Part shown: positions 8,789-17,864 of the stretch, piece after piece
Layout: each line of letters begins with the position of its first letter
Numbering within the stretch: the first letter of the stretch is position 1
From: Tahibacter soli
GTDB lineage: Bacteria > Pseudomonadota > Gammaproteobacteria > Xanthomonadales > Rhodanobacteraceae
Direction: 5' to 3'
NCBI RefSeq assembly: GCF_025717065.2
Contig: NZ_JAOVZO020000001.1
Location: 310,001 to 374,000 of the forward strand
DNA: 64,000 bases
Position numbers and translations under genes: made by a program
The notes under the pieces: generated by a model
Databases searched by the model: none
Seen by the model: only the letters and a program-made list of their open reading frames with translations
Told to the model about the DNA's origin: nothing

Positions 8789-11071
8789 TCACGCCGCGAG
8801 TTCTTCGCGCAGCGCCTGCGTCGCCGACACCATCGCTTCGAGCGCCGCCCGCACTTCGGGCCAGTCGCGCGTCTTCAGCCCGCAGTCGGGATTGATCCAC
8901 ACGTTGCCCGTCGGCAGTACCGCGAGCGCCTTGCGCAGGAGATCGACCATCTCGTCGCGGCTCGGCACGCGCGGCGAGTGGATGTCGTACACGCCCGGGC
9001 CGATGCCGTTCGGATAGCGAAAGCGCACGAACGCGTCGAGCAGCTCCATGCGCGAGCGCGACGTTTCGATCGATACGACGTCCGCGTCCATCGCGGCCAC
9101 CGCGTCGATGATGTCGTTGAACTCCGAATAGCACATGTGCGTGTGGATCTGTGTGCCGTCCGCGACGCCGTTCGCCGTGAGGCGGAAGCATTCGACCGCC
9201 CACGCGAGATACGCGGCCCAGTCGGCGCGCTTGAGCGGCAGGCCTTCGCGCAGCGCCGGCTCGTCGATCTGGATCACGCGGATGCCGGCGGCTTCAAGAT
9301 CGAGCACCTCGTCGCGCAGCGCCAGCGCGATCTGACGGCAGGTATCGGCGCACGGCTGGTCGTCGCGCACGAACGACCAGTTCAGCATCGTCACCGGGCC
9401 GGTCAGCATGCCCTTCATCGGACGCGGCGTGAGCGACTGCGCATAGCGCGACCAGCGCAGCGTCATCGGCTTGGGGCGCGCGACGTCGCCGTAGATGATC
9501 GGCGGCTTGACGCAGCGCGAGCCGTAGCTCTGCACCCAGCCGAGCTTCGTGAACGCGTAGCCGTCGAGTTGTTCGCCGAAGTATTCGACCATGTCGTTGC
9601 GCTCGAACTCGCCGTGCACGAGCACGTCGATGCCGAGTTCTTCCTGCACGCGCACGGCATGCGCGGTCTCGCGTTCGAGATACGCGTCGTATTCGCGGTC
9701 GGAAAGCCGCCCGGCGCGGTGGTTGGCGCGCGCCTCGCGAATCGCCTGCGTCTGCGGGAACGAGCCGATCGTCGTCGTCGGCAGTACCGGCAGCGCGAAC
9801 GCCGCGTTCTGCCGCGCGACGCGTTCGGCGTAGCCGCTGCGGCGGTCGCCGAGGTCCGGCGGCAGCGTCGCGAGCCGCTTGCGCAGCGCCGGCTTCACCA
9901 CGAGCGGCGAGAGCAGCCGCGCCGCGCGTACGCCGCGTGCGGCGGCCAACGCAGCGATCGCCGCTTCGTGGCCCGCGAGCGCGTCGGCGACCGTGCGAAG
10001 TTCTTCGATCTTCTGGCGCGCGAAGGCAAGCCACGAGCGCACGAGCGGCGCGAGCGCGGTTTCCGCGTCGAGATCGATCGGCACGTGCAGCAGCGAGCAC
10101 GAAGCGCTCAGTTGCACGCGCGCGTCGCCGAGCGCTTCGCGTGCGCGCCGTGCGAGCGCGAGCGCGCGATCGAGGTCGGCGCGCCAGACGTTGCGGCCGT
10201 CGACGACGCCGAGGCTCAGCGTCGTCCCGGGGCGCAGCGCGGCGAGCACCGCGGCGAGCTGTTCGGGCGCACGCGCGAGGTCGACGTGCAGACCGTCGAC
10301 CGGCAGCGACGCCGCGAGCGCGACGTTGTCGTCGAGCGCGCCGAAGTACGTCGCGAGCATCACGCGCGGACCGCTCGACGCGAGCGCGTCGTACGCGCGG
10401 CGGTACGCATCGTGCGCCGCGGCGTCGAGATCGAGCACGAGGCACGGCTCGTCGATCTGCACCCACTGCGCGCCGGCATCCTTCAATTGCCCGAGGAGTT
10501 CGACGTAGCACGGCAGCAGGCGATCGAGCAGCGCGAGCGGATCGCCGCCGTCGACGCGCTTGGACAGGCGCAGGAACGACACGGGCCCGAGCAGCACCGG
10601 CCGCGCGGCAAAGCCCGCGTCGCGCGCCTCCTTGAACTGCGCGACCGGCTTGTCGCCGCGCAGGCGGAACGCCTGGTCGCCGGTCAGTTCGGGCACGAGA
10701 TAGTGGTAGTTCGTGTCGAACCACTTCGTCATCTCGAGCGCGCGCAGGTCGTGGCCGCCCGACTGCCTGCCGCGCGCGAGCGCGAAGTAGCCGGCCAGCG
10801 GATCGGCGTCGAGCAGCGGCCGGTGCGAGTCGGGCACCGCGTCGAACAGCACGGCGTGGTCGAGCACGTGGTCGTACAGCGAAAAATCGTTGACCGGCAC
10901 GACGTCGGCGCCGGCGTCGCGTGCGAGCTGCCAATGGCGTCGGCGCAGGCTCGCGGCCGCGTCGGCGAGCGCGGCGGCGTCGATTTCGCCGCGCCAGTAC
11001 AGCTCCAGCGCCCGTTTCAGTTCGCGCTTGAGTCCGATGCGCGGAAAGCCCAAAAGTGTAACGGTAGACAT
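8789..11071 (-). CDS. metE: B12-independent methionine synthase (5-methyltetrahydropteroyltriglutamate-homocysteine methyltransferase)
   Basis: Transfers a methyl group from methyltetrahydrofolate-glutamates to homocysteine to give methionine. The 760-residue product begins MSTVTLLGFPRIGLKRELK and carries the C-terminal zinc site typical of MetE (IHTHMCYSEF and NPDCGLKTR), at the usual family length. The longer frame to 11119 is rejected because GGAGG (11083-11079) sits seven bases before the ATG at 11071. A cobalamin riboswitch lies upstream on the same strand, the classical arrangement that shuts off this slow enzyme when B12 is available, and implies a B12-dependent MetH elsewhere in the genome. 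Confidence 0.97.
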   Translation of the reverse strand: MSTVTLLGFPRIGLKRELKRALELYWRGEIDAAALADAAASLRRRHWQLARDAGADVVPVNDFSLYDHVLDHAVLFDAVPDSHRPLLDADPLAGYFALARGRQSGGHDLRALEMTKWFDTNYHYLVPELTGDQAFRLRGDKPVAQFKEARDAGFAARPVLLGPVSFLRLSKRVDGGDPLALLDRLLPCYVELLGQLKDAGAQWVQIDEPCLVLDLDAAAHDAYRRAYDALASSGPRVMLATYFGALDDNVALAASLPVDGLHVDLARAPEQLAAVLAALRPGTTLSLGVVDGRNVWRADLDRALALARRAREALGDARVQLSASCSLLHVPIDLDAETALAPLVRSWLAFARQKIEELRTVADALAGHEAAIAALAAARGVRAARLLSPLVVKPALRKRLATLPPDLGDRRSGYAERVARQNAAFALPVLPTTTIGSFPQTQAIREARANHRAGRLSDREYDAYLERETAHAVRVQEELGIDVLVHGEFERNDMVEYFGEQLDGYAFTKLGWVQSYGSRCVKPPIIYGDVARPKPMTLRWSRYAQSLTPRPMKGMLTGPVTMLNWSFVRDDQPCADTCRQIALALRDEVLDLEAAGIRVIQIDEPALREGLPLKRADWAAYLAWAVECFRLTANGVADGTQIHTHMCYSEFNDIIDAVAAMDADVVSIETSRSRMELLDAFVRFRYPNGIGPGVYDIHSPRVPSRDEMVDLLRKALAVLPTGNVWINPDCGLKTRDWPEVRAALEAMVSATQALREELAA

Positions 11072-11248
11072 TGCGATTCCTCCAGCGTTGAGTGACGCAG
11101 AGGAACGAAGGCGGCGCAAAGCCCCGCGACCGCGGTGCGTCCACGCCGTGACCCTTCGCCCCCGCGGGCGAACCGAAAATCGCGGAATGGATCGGAATGC
11201 GGGCGTGCGCCGGCAGCCCGACGCCTCCCCGCGGAGGTTCAGGTCGTA

Positions 11249-11268
11249 CGAAAGCGCGTGCGCTTTCG
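11249..11268 (-). promoter_or_regulatory. hairpin directly downstream of the B12 aptamer
   Basis: CGAAAGCGC and GCGCTTTCG form a perfect 9-bp stem around a 2-base loop, immediately 3' of the aptamer on the transcript. No U tract follows, so it is a candidate part of the expression platform rather than a clear terminator. Confidence 0.5.
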
Positions 11269-11438
11269 GCCGGGGCAGGTCTTCGGGCTCATGGACGTGA
11301 CGCTGGCCTACGTCGCCGCTTCCCGGTCTTTACGACCAGTGCCGATGGCGATTTCGTTTCCACTTACCGCTGCGGGGCAGCTCCGGAGTCGAACCGGATT
11401 CCCTTTTAATCCAGGGCGTGACTCCCGGAACCTTCAGC
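11265..11438 (-). promoter_or_regulatory. cobalamin (B12) riboswitch
   Basis: Read on the minus strand the element shows the family landmarks in order: GGTTCCGGGAGTC at the 5' side, AAAAGGGAATCCGGT, CCGGAGCTGCCCCGC, GCGGTAAG, CACTGG, CCGGGAAGC, and the B12 box AGCCCGAAGACCTGCC (11289-11274), which matches the box consensus fully. It lies in the long metE leader, about 190 bases before the start codon. Expected to lower metE expression when adenosylcobalamin or a related cobalamin is bound. Boundaries are approximate. Confidence 0.93.
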
Positions 11439-11486
11439 GGGCGGGAGTAGAGACGTTTAGACGTCCGAAGTCAATCGAGGCGGCGC

Positions 11487-12071
11487 TCAGGGCCGCTTCA
11501 ACTGGTAGATCTCGTAGTCGTCGCCGCGCACGTCGAGCGCCATCACGAGACGGCCGTCGCCGATCTTCCAGGCGACGCCGACGCTGTCGGTTTCGGCCGG
11601 TGCGGCGGCGCCCGCGTCGCGGCTGTACGGCACCTGCGGATCTTCGTTGACCGACGCGCCGCCGGCGAACACCCACTCCTTGCCGCCGTCGATCGGCGCA
11701 TACAGCCAACCGCTGCGGCGCTGCGAGCCCGTGGTCTTTTCGAAGAACAGCTTGCCGTTTCGCTCGGTGACGCGCGCCTTGAACCACGGATACGTGAACA
11801 CGCCGTAGCGCGTGCCCTGGATCGAGCGCACGCGCCATTCGCCGAGCCATTCCTTGGCCGTGAGCGTTTCGGCCGGCGTCGACGCGAGTTCTTCGGCGAC
11901 GGCCTTGCCTTCGCCGTCGCCGGGCGGAATGCCGGGATCGGCGTTGACCGCGTCGACGCGCGCGCGCCAGCCGTCGATCTTCGCGCGATGTTCGGGCCAC
12001 AGCGGCGCGTCGGTGGCGGGAACGGCCGCGGCGAGCGCGAGCGCGGCGGCAAGGGCCAGTTGAACGATCAT
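11487..12071 (-). CDS. exported DUF4893-type protein
   Basis: A 194-residue protein with a clear signal peptide (MIVQLALAAALALAAAVPAT) and the LWPEHRAKIDGWRARVDAVNAD start of the mature part that I associate with the DUF4893 family; probably periplasmic, function unknown. The start at 12071 is preferred to 12107 because GAGGAG lies just upstream and the signal peptide begins there. It is the last gene of the minus-strand operon, 13 bases after dusB. Confidence 0.75.
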   Translation of the reverse strand: MIVQLALAAALALAAAVPATDAPLWPEHRAKIDGWRARVDAVNADPGIPPGDGEGKAVAEELASTPAETLTAKEWLGEWRVRSIQGTRYGVFTYPWFKARVTERNGKLFFEKTTGSQRRSGWLYAPIDGGKEWVFAGGASVNEDPQVPYSRDAGAAAPAETDSVGVAWKIGDGRLVMALDVRGDDYEIYQLKRP

Positions 12072-12084
12072 GCGGATTTTCTCC

Positions 12085-13071
12085 TCAGGCCGCGAGCGGC
12101 GCGGCATCGGCCAGAGCGTTGAAGTAGTCGCGTGTCAGGCGTATCTGTTCGGCCGCGGTCTCGGCGCGGTTGACCACCGCGCGGAACGCGGCGTTCTCGG
12201 GGCGGTCCTTGGCGTACCAGCCCAGGTGCTTGCGCGCGAAGCGCACACCCTGGTGTTCGCCGTAGAACGCGTGCAGGTGTTCGAGGTGTTCGACGAGGAT
12301 CGCGCAGACCGCGTGCGGGCCGGGCGGCGGCAACAGCTCGCCGGTCGCGAGATAGTGCGCCACCTCGCGGAAGATCCACGGCCGGCCCTGCGCCGCGCGG
12401 CCGATCAAGAGCGCGTCGGCGCCGGTGGCGCGCAGCACGTCGCGCGCCTTGCGCGGCGAGTCGATGTCGCCGTTCGCCATGACCGGAATCGAGACGGCCT
12501 GTTTGATCGCCGCGATCGTGTCGTACTCGGCATCGCCGTTGTACAGGTCGGCGCGCGTGCGGCCGTGCACCGCGAGCGCGGCGATGCCCGAGTCCTGCGC
12601 GATCTTCGCGATCGTCACGCCGTTCCTGTTGTCGCGGTTCCAGCCCGTGCGGATCTTCAGCGTGACCGGCACCGGCACGGCCTTGACCACCGCCGCGACG
12701 ATGCGCGCGACGAGCGGTTCGTCCTGCAGCAGCGCGCTGCCGGCGTAGACGTTGCAGACCTTCTTGGCCGGACAGCCCATGTTGATGTCGACGATCTGCG
12801 CGCCGTGATCGACGTTGTAGCGTGCGGCGTCGGCGAGCATCGCCGGATCGTAGCCGGCGATCTGCACGCTGATCGGCGCGGGTTCGCCGTCGTGATCCAT
12901 GCGGTGCAGCGACTTCTTCGTCTGCCACAGCCGCGGGTCGCTCGTCGTCATCTCGGACACGGCGAGGCCCGCGCCGAGCCGCTTGCACAGCTGGCGGAAC
13001 GGCTTGTCGGTGACGCCGGCCATCGGCGCGAGCACGAGCGGCGGATCGAGGGTGTAGGGGCCTATCTGCAT
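12085..13071 (-). CDS. dusB: tRNA-dihydrouridine synthase B
   Basis: Flavin enzyme that reduces uridine to dihydrouridine in the tRNA D-loop. The 328-residue product has LVLAPMAGVTDKPFR at the N-terminus (FMN site), the catalytic motif INMGCPAKKVCN with Cys100, the LKIRTGW lysine motif and the VHGRT motif. GCPAKKV and PWIFRE favour DusB over DusA or DusC. It starts 16 bases after the cytidylyltransferase gene. It is not followed by fis, unlike in enterobacteria. Confidence 0.9.
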   Translation of the reverse strand: MQIGPYTLDPPLVLAPMAGVTDKPFRQLCKRLGAGLAVSEMTTSDPRLWQTKKSLHRMDHDGEPAPISVQIAGYDPAMLADAARYNVDHGAQIVDINMGCPAKKVCNVYAGSALLQDEPLVARIVAAVVKAVPVPVTLKIRTGWNRDNRNGVTIAKIAQDSGIAALAVHGRTRADLYNGDAEYDTIAAIKQAVSIPVMANGDIDSPRKARDVLRATGADALLIGRAAQGRPWIFREVAHYLATGELLPPPGPHAVCAILVEHLEHLHAFYGEHQGVRFARKHLGWYAKDRPENAAFRAVVNRAETAAEQIRLTRDYFNALADAAPLAA

Positions 13072-13087
13072 TGCGCAATGATAAGGC

Positions 13088-14020
13088 TTAGCCCGAGTAG
13101 AACCAGCGCGTCATGTGGAAAAACACCGGCGCGGCGTAGCAGACCGAATCCATGCGATCCATCATGCCGCCGTGGCCTTCGATCATGCGGCCCCAGTCCT
13201 TCGCGCCGAGGCTCCGCTTGACCGCCGACAGCGCAAGGCCGCCGAGCGCGCCGCAGACGACGATCAGCGCCGACATCGCCGCCGATTCGAGCGGCGAGAA
13301 CGGCGTGATCCACCACAGCGACGCGCCGACCGCGATCGCCGCGAGCCCGCCGCCGACGAGGCCTTCGACCGTTTTCGACGGGCTCACGACCGGCGCGAGC
13401 TTGTGCCGGCCGAACAGCTTGCCGAACACGTACTGCATCACGTCGCTCAGTTGCACGACGAGCAGCAGGTACAACAACAGCAGCGGCCCCTGGCCGTCGT
13501 AGCCGCGCAGCTTGAGCATCAGGAGCGCCGGCGCGTGGCTGATGCAGTAGACCGTGATCATCACGCCCCACTGGATCTTCGTCGTGCGCTCGAGAAAATC
13601 GGTCGTGTCGCCGGCGAACACCGCGAGCGCCGGCAGCGCGAGAAACGCGTAGACCGGGATGAAGATCGCGAACAGGCCGTACCACTGGTCCCAGATCAGC
13701 CAGTACTGCAGCGGCACGAGCACGTAGAACGCGACCGCGAGCGGCAGGTGGTCGCCCGGCCGCGTCGGCGTCAGCGTGATGAATTCGCGCAGCGCGAAGA
13801 ACGAGATCAGCGCGAACACGACGAGGTTTGCGAGCGGCCCGAGCCCGAAGCAGACCGCGAGCACCGCGACCATCGCCCACCACGCGTTGACGCGCGCGAC
13901 GAGGTTGTCGACGACGGCGCTTTCGCCGCGCCGCCGCAGCAGCCGGCCGACGATCGTCGCGAGGGCGAGCAGCCCGACCACGCCGCCGAACACGGCGATG
14001 AGTTTTTCCTGCGCGGTCAT
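13088..14020 (-). CDS. phosphatidate cytidylyltransferase-like membrane protein (CdsA/YnbB type)
   Basis: Expected to convert phosphatidic acid and CTP to CDP-diacylglycerol in the inner membrane. The 310-residue protein has about eight hydrophobic helices and the CdsA signature toward the C-terminus: SPSKTVEG, then KDWGRMIEGHGGMMDRMDS. Its start codon overlaps the stop of the acyltransferase gene (ATGA). Gene order with a YnbA-like phosphotransferase suggests the YnbB-type paralogue rather than the essential housekeeping CdsA, which usually sits with dxr and uppS; I see neither here. Confidence 0.85.
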   Translation of the reverse strand: MTAQEKLIAVFGGVVGLLALATIVGRLLRRRGESAVVDNLVARVNAWWAMVAVLAVCFGLGPLANLVVFALISFFALREFITLTPTRPGDHLPLAVAFYVLVPLQYWLIWDQWYGLFAIFIPVYAFLALPALAVFAGDTTDFLERTTKIQWGVMITVYCISHAPALLMLKLRGYDGQGPLLLLYLLLVVQLSDVMQYVFGKLFGRHKLAPVVSPSKTVEGLVGGGLAAIAVGASLWWITPFSPLESAAMSALIVVCGALGGLALSAVKRSLGAKDWGRMIEGHGGMMDRMDSVCYAAPVFFHMTRWFYSG

Positions 14021-14640
14021 GCGGGGCTCCCGGCATCGGCGAGCGCGACGAGCGCGTCGCGTGCGCGCACGAGAAACGCGTCGCGCGATTCGTCGGGCAG
14101 GCGTTCGAGCGGCGCGCCGAAGTGCGCCGTGCAGTACAGCGGCAGCGGTATGCGCGCGCCCTTCGGCATGCTCCGGTGCAGCGTGTCGAGCCAGACCGGC
14201 ACCACGTGCAGCTGTGGAAATTGCTGCGCGAGGCGATGCAGCCCGCCGCGAAACGGCTGCGGCAGGCGCTGCGCCGTGCGCGTGCCTTCGGGAAACAGGA
14301 TCAGCGAATCGCCGGCGGCAAGCGCGGCGATCGCGGGCGCGAGCGGGTCGCCGTCGCGCGCGTCGCGGCGGCGTTCGATCAGGATCGCGCGCAGCACGCG
14401 GCCGGAAAAATAGCGGCGCAGGCCCGGCTTGTCCCAGTAGTCGCGCGCGGCGACCGGTCGCGTCGCCGCGCGCCGCGCGGGTTCCAGCGCGCTCCAGATC
14501 GCCAGCGTGTCGAGATGGCTCGAATGGTTCGCGTAGTACAGGCACTGGCCGTGCGGCATCGGCGCGCGCCAGTGCGCGCGCGCGCCGACCAGCATGCGCG
14601 TGAAGCCGACGAGTCCGGCTGCGGCGAGACGTTCGATCAC
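14017..14640 (-). CDS. 1-acyl-sn-glycerol-3-phosphate acyltransferase family protein (PlsC-like)
   Basis: Cytoplasmic-face membrane acyltransferase of 207 residues with both family motifs: NHSSHLDTL (HX4D) and LFPEGTR. I place the start at the GTG at 14640, which overlaps the stop of the upstream gene in GTGA; the open frame upstream of it is antisense noise. Overlaps on both sides imply translational coupling in a three-gene phospholipid cassette: acylation, CDP activation and head-group exchange could act in sequence. The acceptor is not certain from sequence alone. Confidence 0.85.
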   Translation of the reverse strand: MIERLAAAGLVGFTRMLVGARAHWRAPMPHGQCLYYANHSSHLDTLAIWSALEPARRAATRPVAARDYWDKPGLRRYFSGRVLRAILIERRRDARDGDPLAPAIAALAAGDSLILFPEGTRTAQRLPQPFRGGLHRLAQQFPQLHVVPVWLDTLHRSMPKGARIPLPLYCTAHFGAPLERLPDESRDAFLVRARDALVALADAGSPA

Positions 14641-15263
14641 GGTGCAAGCCTTGCGGCGATCGCGCGCAGTCGCGCGACGCAGCCGAGCGCCGAGCCCGCG
14701 GCGATGACGGCGGTGGCGACGGGGAGGGTCAGGCCGGTCGCGAACGTCCAATGCTCGATCGGCGCGAGCACGCAGGCGATCGTCATCGCGGCCATGCGAT
14801 GCGGCTTGGCCATCGGTCCGCGAAAATCCTGCGGCTGGCCGAGCGCGCCGCCGAGCGTGCGGATGTAGGCCGTCAGCGCCGCGAGCAAGGCGGCGAGCCA
14901 GCCGAGCCACGGCAGCCCCGCGGCGTAGCCGAGCGCGACCAGCAGCACGCTGTCGGCGAGACGGTCGGGCACTTCGTTGTAAAGCGCGCCGGTCGGCGTC
15001 TGCCGGCCGCCTTCGACCGCGACCATGCCGTCGAACAGGTTGCACGCGAGACGCAGCTGGATCGCGACCGCGCACAGCCACGGGCTCCACGGCCAGGGCA
15101 GCGTCAGCAGCGCGGCGGCGCCGGCGGCCGCGACGACGACGCTCGCGACCGAAATCGCGTTCGGCGATACGCCGCGGGCGACCAGCCAGGCGGCGACGCG
15201 CCGTGCGATTGCCGTATCGCGCGTCGCGATCGGCCGGCGGTTGCCCGTGCCCCCTGGTTCCAT
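14637..15263 (-). CDS. CDP-alcohol phosphatidyltransferase family protein (YnbA-like)
   Basis: A 208-residue membrane protein with several hydrophobic helices. The CDP-alcohol motif is recognisable but altered: Asn75 replaces the first Asp, Asp78-Gly79 are kept, Val83 replaces the Arg, Gly92 is kept, Asn96 replaces the third Asp, and Asp100 is kept. As I recall, E. coli YnbA shows the same Asn changes, so this looks like that subfamily rather than PgsA. It is the first gene of the minus-strand operon, with a divergent promoter region (15264-15501) shared with the phospholipase-like gene. The product lipid is unknown. Confidence 0.75.
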   Translation of the reverse strand: MEPGGTGNRRPIATRDTAIARRVAAWLVARGVSPNAISVASVVVAAAGAAALLTLPWPWSPWLCAVAIQLRLACNLFDGMVAVEGGRQTPTGALYNEVPDRLADSVLLVALGYAAGLPWLGWLAALLAALTAYIRTLGGALGQPQDFRGPMAKPHRMAAMTIACVLAPIEHWTFATGLTLPVATAVIAAGSALGCVARLRAIAARLAP

Positions 15264-15501
15264 ATCGTGCTCCCCGGTCCGTCCGTTGAATATCCGGCGC
15301 AGTGAACGACGTCAAGCGCCCGAACCGTACGCGGACCGGATCAGAAACCGTGAACCGCGTCGCCGGAATGTCGTCGCGTGAGTGTACTAGTTGAGAAATC
15401 CGCAGAATGCCATCGGACTGCAACGTGCGCCGTTTAGCGTCGCGCGTCTTCGGCGCGCCCCGACGTGCCGGAGTCACAAACCTGGGGAGAGGACAGACGA
15501 T

Positions 15502-16536
15502 ATGCGCATCACCACACTCATCGGCTTCGGCGCGCTCGCACTCGCCGCGGCCGGCGACGCCGGCGCCTGGTCGCAGGAAACGCATCGCCGCATCGTGCTC
15601 GACGCGGTGCAGTATATGAAGAACAACCCGGGCACGACGCAGTACGCGAAGATCGCCGCGTGGGCCGGCAGCGCCGGCGTCAGCGTCGACCAGCTCGCGC
15701 AGGCCATCGCGCAGTCGGCCTACGACGTCGACGATTTCGCCGACACGTACATCTGCGGTGCGATCACCGGCGACTGCGTGCGCGCGCCGCTGTGGTCGAC
15801 GCTCTCGTCGGTCGCGCACTACACGTCGTTCTGGCATTTCCAGAACCACACGCGCGGTCGCGACGCGCACGGCAACGACTTCGGCGGCTACAACTACAGC
15901 CAGCTCACGCAGCGCGGCGACGTCGACGAACTCGCCGCCGGCTGGCTCTGGAACGACCATCTCGACGACGGCGCCGGCGGCATGAAGGGCTGGTTCTCCG
16001 ACGGCACGAAGTACAACACCTACGGCGTCACCGAGGCGCGCTACCGCATCGGTTCCACGTCGAATCCGGGCATGTACCAGGACTACCAGAACTTCCCGTT
16101 CCAGCCGATCGACAATCTCGGCCAGTACTGGTGGAGCCAGTTCCTCGCGCAGCCGACGGCGCAGACCGTCGGCTACGTGCTGCACGCGACCGACCTGCTG
16201 CAGCCGCATCACACATGGACGACGAGCGGCAACAATCACTCCGGCTGGGAGCAATGGGTCAACGACTACTACTACGCCGAGGGCTTAAACGACGCCGCGC
16301 GCGTCACGGCGGCGCTCGGCGACGGCACGTTCACGCGCTGCGGCGCGAGCGCGGCGAGCGACATTCGCGGCGTGCTGACGCAGGGCGGCGACTACTCGTA
16401 CCGCGTCGGCGGCAGCGTGCTGTCGTCGACCGACCACGCCGAGCGCGTGCGCGTGGCGCGGCTGACCGTACCGCATGCGATCGCGATGGCCGTCGTGGTG
16501 CTCGACTGCGCCGCGAACCGCGTCGCGGCGTTGTGA
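15502..16536 (+). CDS. exported zinc-dependent phospholipase C / S1-P1 nuclease-like protein
   Basis: The 344-residue protein has a signal peptide ending at GDAGA, leaving Trp23 at or close to the mature N-terminus, followed by QETHRRI. In this fold the terminal Trp and several His/Asp bind three zinc ions. Further ligand-like motifs are YDVDDFAD, HYTSFWHFQNH, LHATDLLQPHH and NNHSGWEQW. The substrate, phospholipid or nucleic acid, cannot be told from sequence. The start at 15502 follows GGAGAGGA; the upstream extension is not signal-like. It leads a run of three overlapping genes. Confidence 0.85.
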   Translation: MRITTLIGFGALALAAAGDAGAWSQETHRRIVLDAVQYMKNNPGTTQYAKIAAWAGSAGVSVDQLAQAIAQSAYDVDDFADTYICGAITGDCVRAPLWSTLSSVAHYTSFWHFQNHTRGRDAHGNDFGGYNYSQLTQRGDVDELAAGWLWNDHLDDGAGGMKGWFSDGTKYNTYGVTEARYRIGSTSNPGMYQDYQNFPFQPIDNLGQYWWSQFLAQPTAQTVGYVLHATDLLQPHHTWTTSGNNHSGWEQWVNDYYYAEGLNDAARVTAALGDGTFTRCGASAASDIRGVLTQGGDYSYRVGGSVLSSTDHAERVRVARLTVPHAIAMAVVVLDCAANRVAAL

Positions 16537-17864
16537 ACCTTGTCCGTTTTGCCGCAGCGCGCCTCGTCGCGCGCTGCGGCCTGATGCTGCTCGCTGCCGC
16601 CGCGCCGGATGCCGGCGCGGCGGTCGTCGCGCGCGTAGACGGCGATGCGATCGGCAGCGCGAGCCTCGCCGTGCTCGTTCGCTACGCGCGCCTGACCGAC
16701 CGTGCGGCGAGCGGGCGCGACGTGCTCGACGCGGTGATCGAACGCCGCCTGCTCGCACGTCATGCGTTGGCGACGTATCCGGTCGACGCGCTGTTTCCCG
16801 AACGCCGCGTCGCGTTCGCGCCGGACGTCGCAGCCGACGAGCGGCTCGTCGCCGTGCTGCGCGCCGTCTACCGCGACGAGACCGATGCCGCACTGACGGT
16901 CGAGGCGGCGCGGCGCGCGACCGTCGCGCGTGCGGATGTCGATGCCGACGCGCTGCGCGCCGCGCTCGGCGACCCGGCGCGGCTGCGCGTGGAATACGCG
17001 CTCGACGACGCGTCGCGCGACCGCGCCGCGGCGCTCGTGCTGCTGCGCTACCGGATGCCCGGCGGCGACGCGGGCGCGCTGACGCTCGCCGACCTGTACG
17101 CGCGGCAGAACGTGCAGGGTCGCATGGCGTTGCATAATCTCGATGTGGAATTTCTCGATCGCCAGGTCGACGCGCGCCTGGCGGCGCTGCTCGTCGTCGA
17201 CGACGCGCGGCGCCGTCTCGGTCGGACCGCGGTCGCGGAACTGCGCCGCGCGCTCGCCGACCAGGAGCTCGAACGCGCGCTCGGCGAGCGCTACGGACTC
17301 GGTGCCGATCTCCACGACGACAGCGCGTATCTCGCCGGCCTGCGCGCCCGCGTGACCGCGGACGACATCGCCCGCTGGTACGACGCGCATCGCGAGCGCT
17401 TTCGCCGCGTCGACGCAGTGCGCGTACGGCATATCCGGCTCGCCGACGAAGCGACCGCGCTGCGCGTCGCGCACGCGCTCGCCGCCGACGGTTCGAACTT
17501 CGGCGAACTCGCGCGCCGCCACTCGATCGCGCCGGACGGCGCCGGCGGCGGCGACCTCGGCTGGATCGACGCGTCGGCGCAGCGCGACTGGTTCGGCGCG
17601 CTCGCGTTCGCGCAGCCACCATGGCGCAACGGCGCGCCGGTGCGCGAGCCGGTCAAGGCCGACGCGCCGGCGGCGTGGGAGATCGTGCGTGTCGACGAGC
17701 AGCGCGTCGGGTGGCATGCGAAGGATTCGGAAACGGTGCGCTATCTCGCGTCGCGCGACATCGCCGAGCAGCGGGCGCGGGCGGCATTCGCGGCGCTGCG
17801 CGATCGGTTGCGCGTCGCCGCGAAGATCGCCGTCGCGGGCGATACGGCAGGCGGCGGCGAATGA
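16533..17864 (+). CDS. peptidyl-prolyl cis-trans isomerase, parvulin (PpiC) type
   Basis: Envelope folding factor of 443 residues. The start is the GTG at 16533, overlapping the previous stop by four bases; it opens a hydrophobic export signal (VRCGLMLLAAAAPDAGAA region). The parvulin domain lies near residues 285-390: VRHIRLADEATALRVAHAL, NFGELARRHSIAP, GGGDLGWID. The N-terminal 280 residues resemble SurA/PpiD-like chaperone arms. Coupling to the zinc hydrolase suggests it assists that protein's folding or export, which is inference. Confidence 0.85.
   Translation: MNLVRFAAARLVARCGLMLLAAAAPDAGAAVVARVDGDAIGSASLAVLVRYARLTDRAASGRDVLDAVIERRLLARHALATYPVDALFPERRVAFAPDVAADERLVAVLRAVYRDETDAALTVEAARRATVARADVDADALRAALGDPARLRVEYALDDASRDRAAALVLLRYRMPGGDAGALTLADLYARQNVQGRMALHNLDVEFLDRQVDARLAALLVVDDARRRLGRTAVAELRRALADQELERALGERYGLGADLHDDSAYLAGLRARVTADDIARWYDAHRERFRRVDAVRVRHIRLADEATALRVAHALAADGSNFGELARRHSIAPDGAGGGDLGWIDASAQRDWFGALAFAQPPWRNGAPVREPVKADAPAAWEIVRVDEQRVGWHAKDSETVRYLASRDIAEQRARAAFAALRDRLRVAAKIAVAGDTAGGGE

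Noticed and set aside
8643-9203. N-terminal extension of the 175-aa gene
   Set aside because: It is antisense to the metE coding end and not protein-like; the start was set at 8642.
11380-11410. tRNA-like T-arm (GGTTCGACTCC on the minus strand)
   Set aside because: It belongs to the cobalamin riboswitch stem; no acceptor, D or anticodon arms are present.
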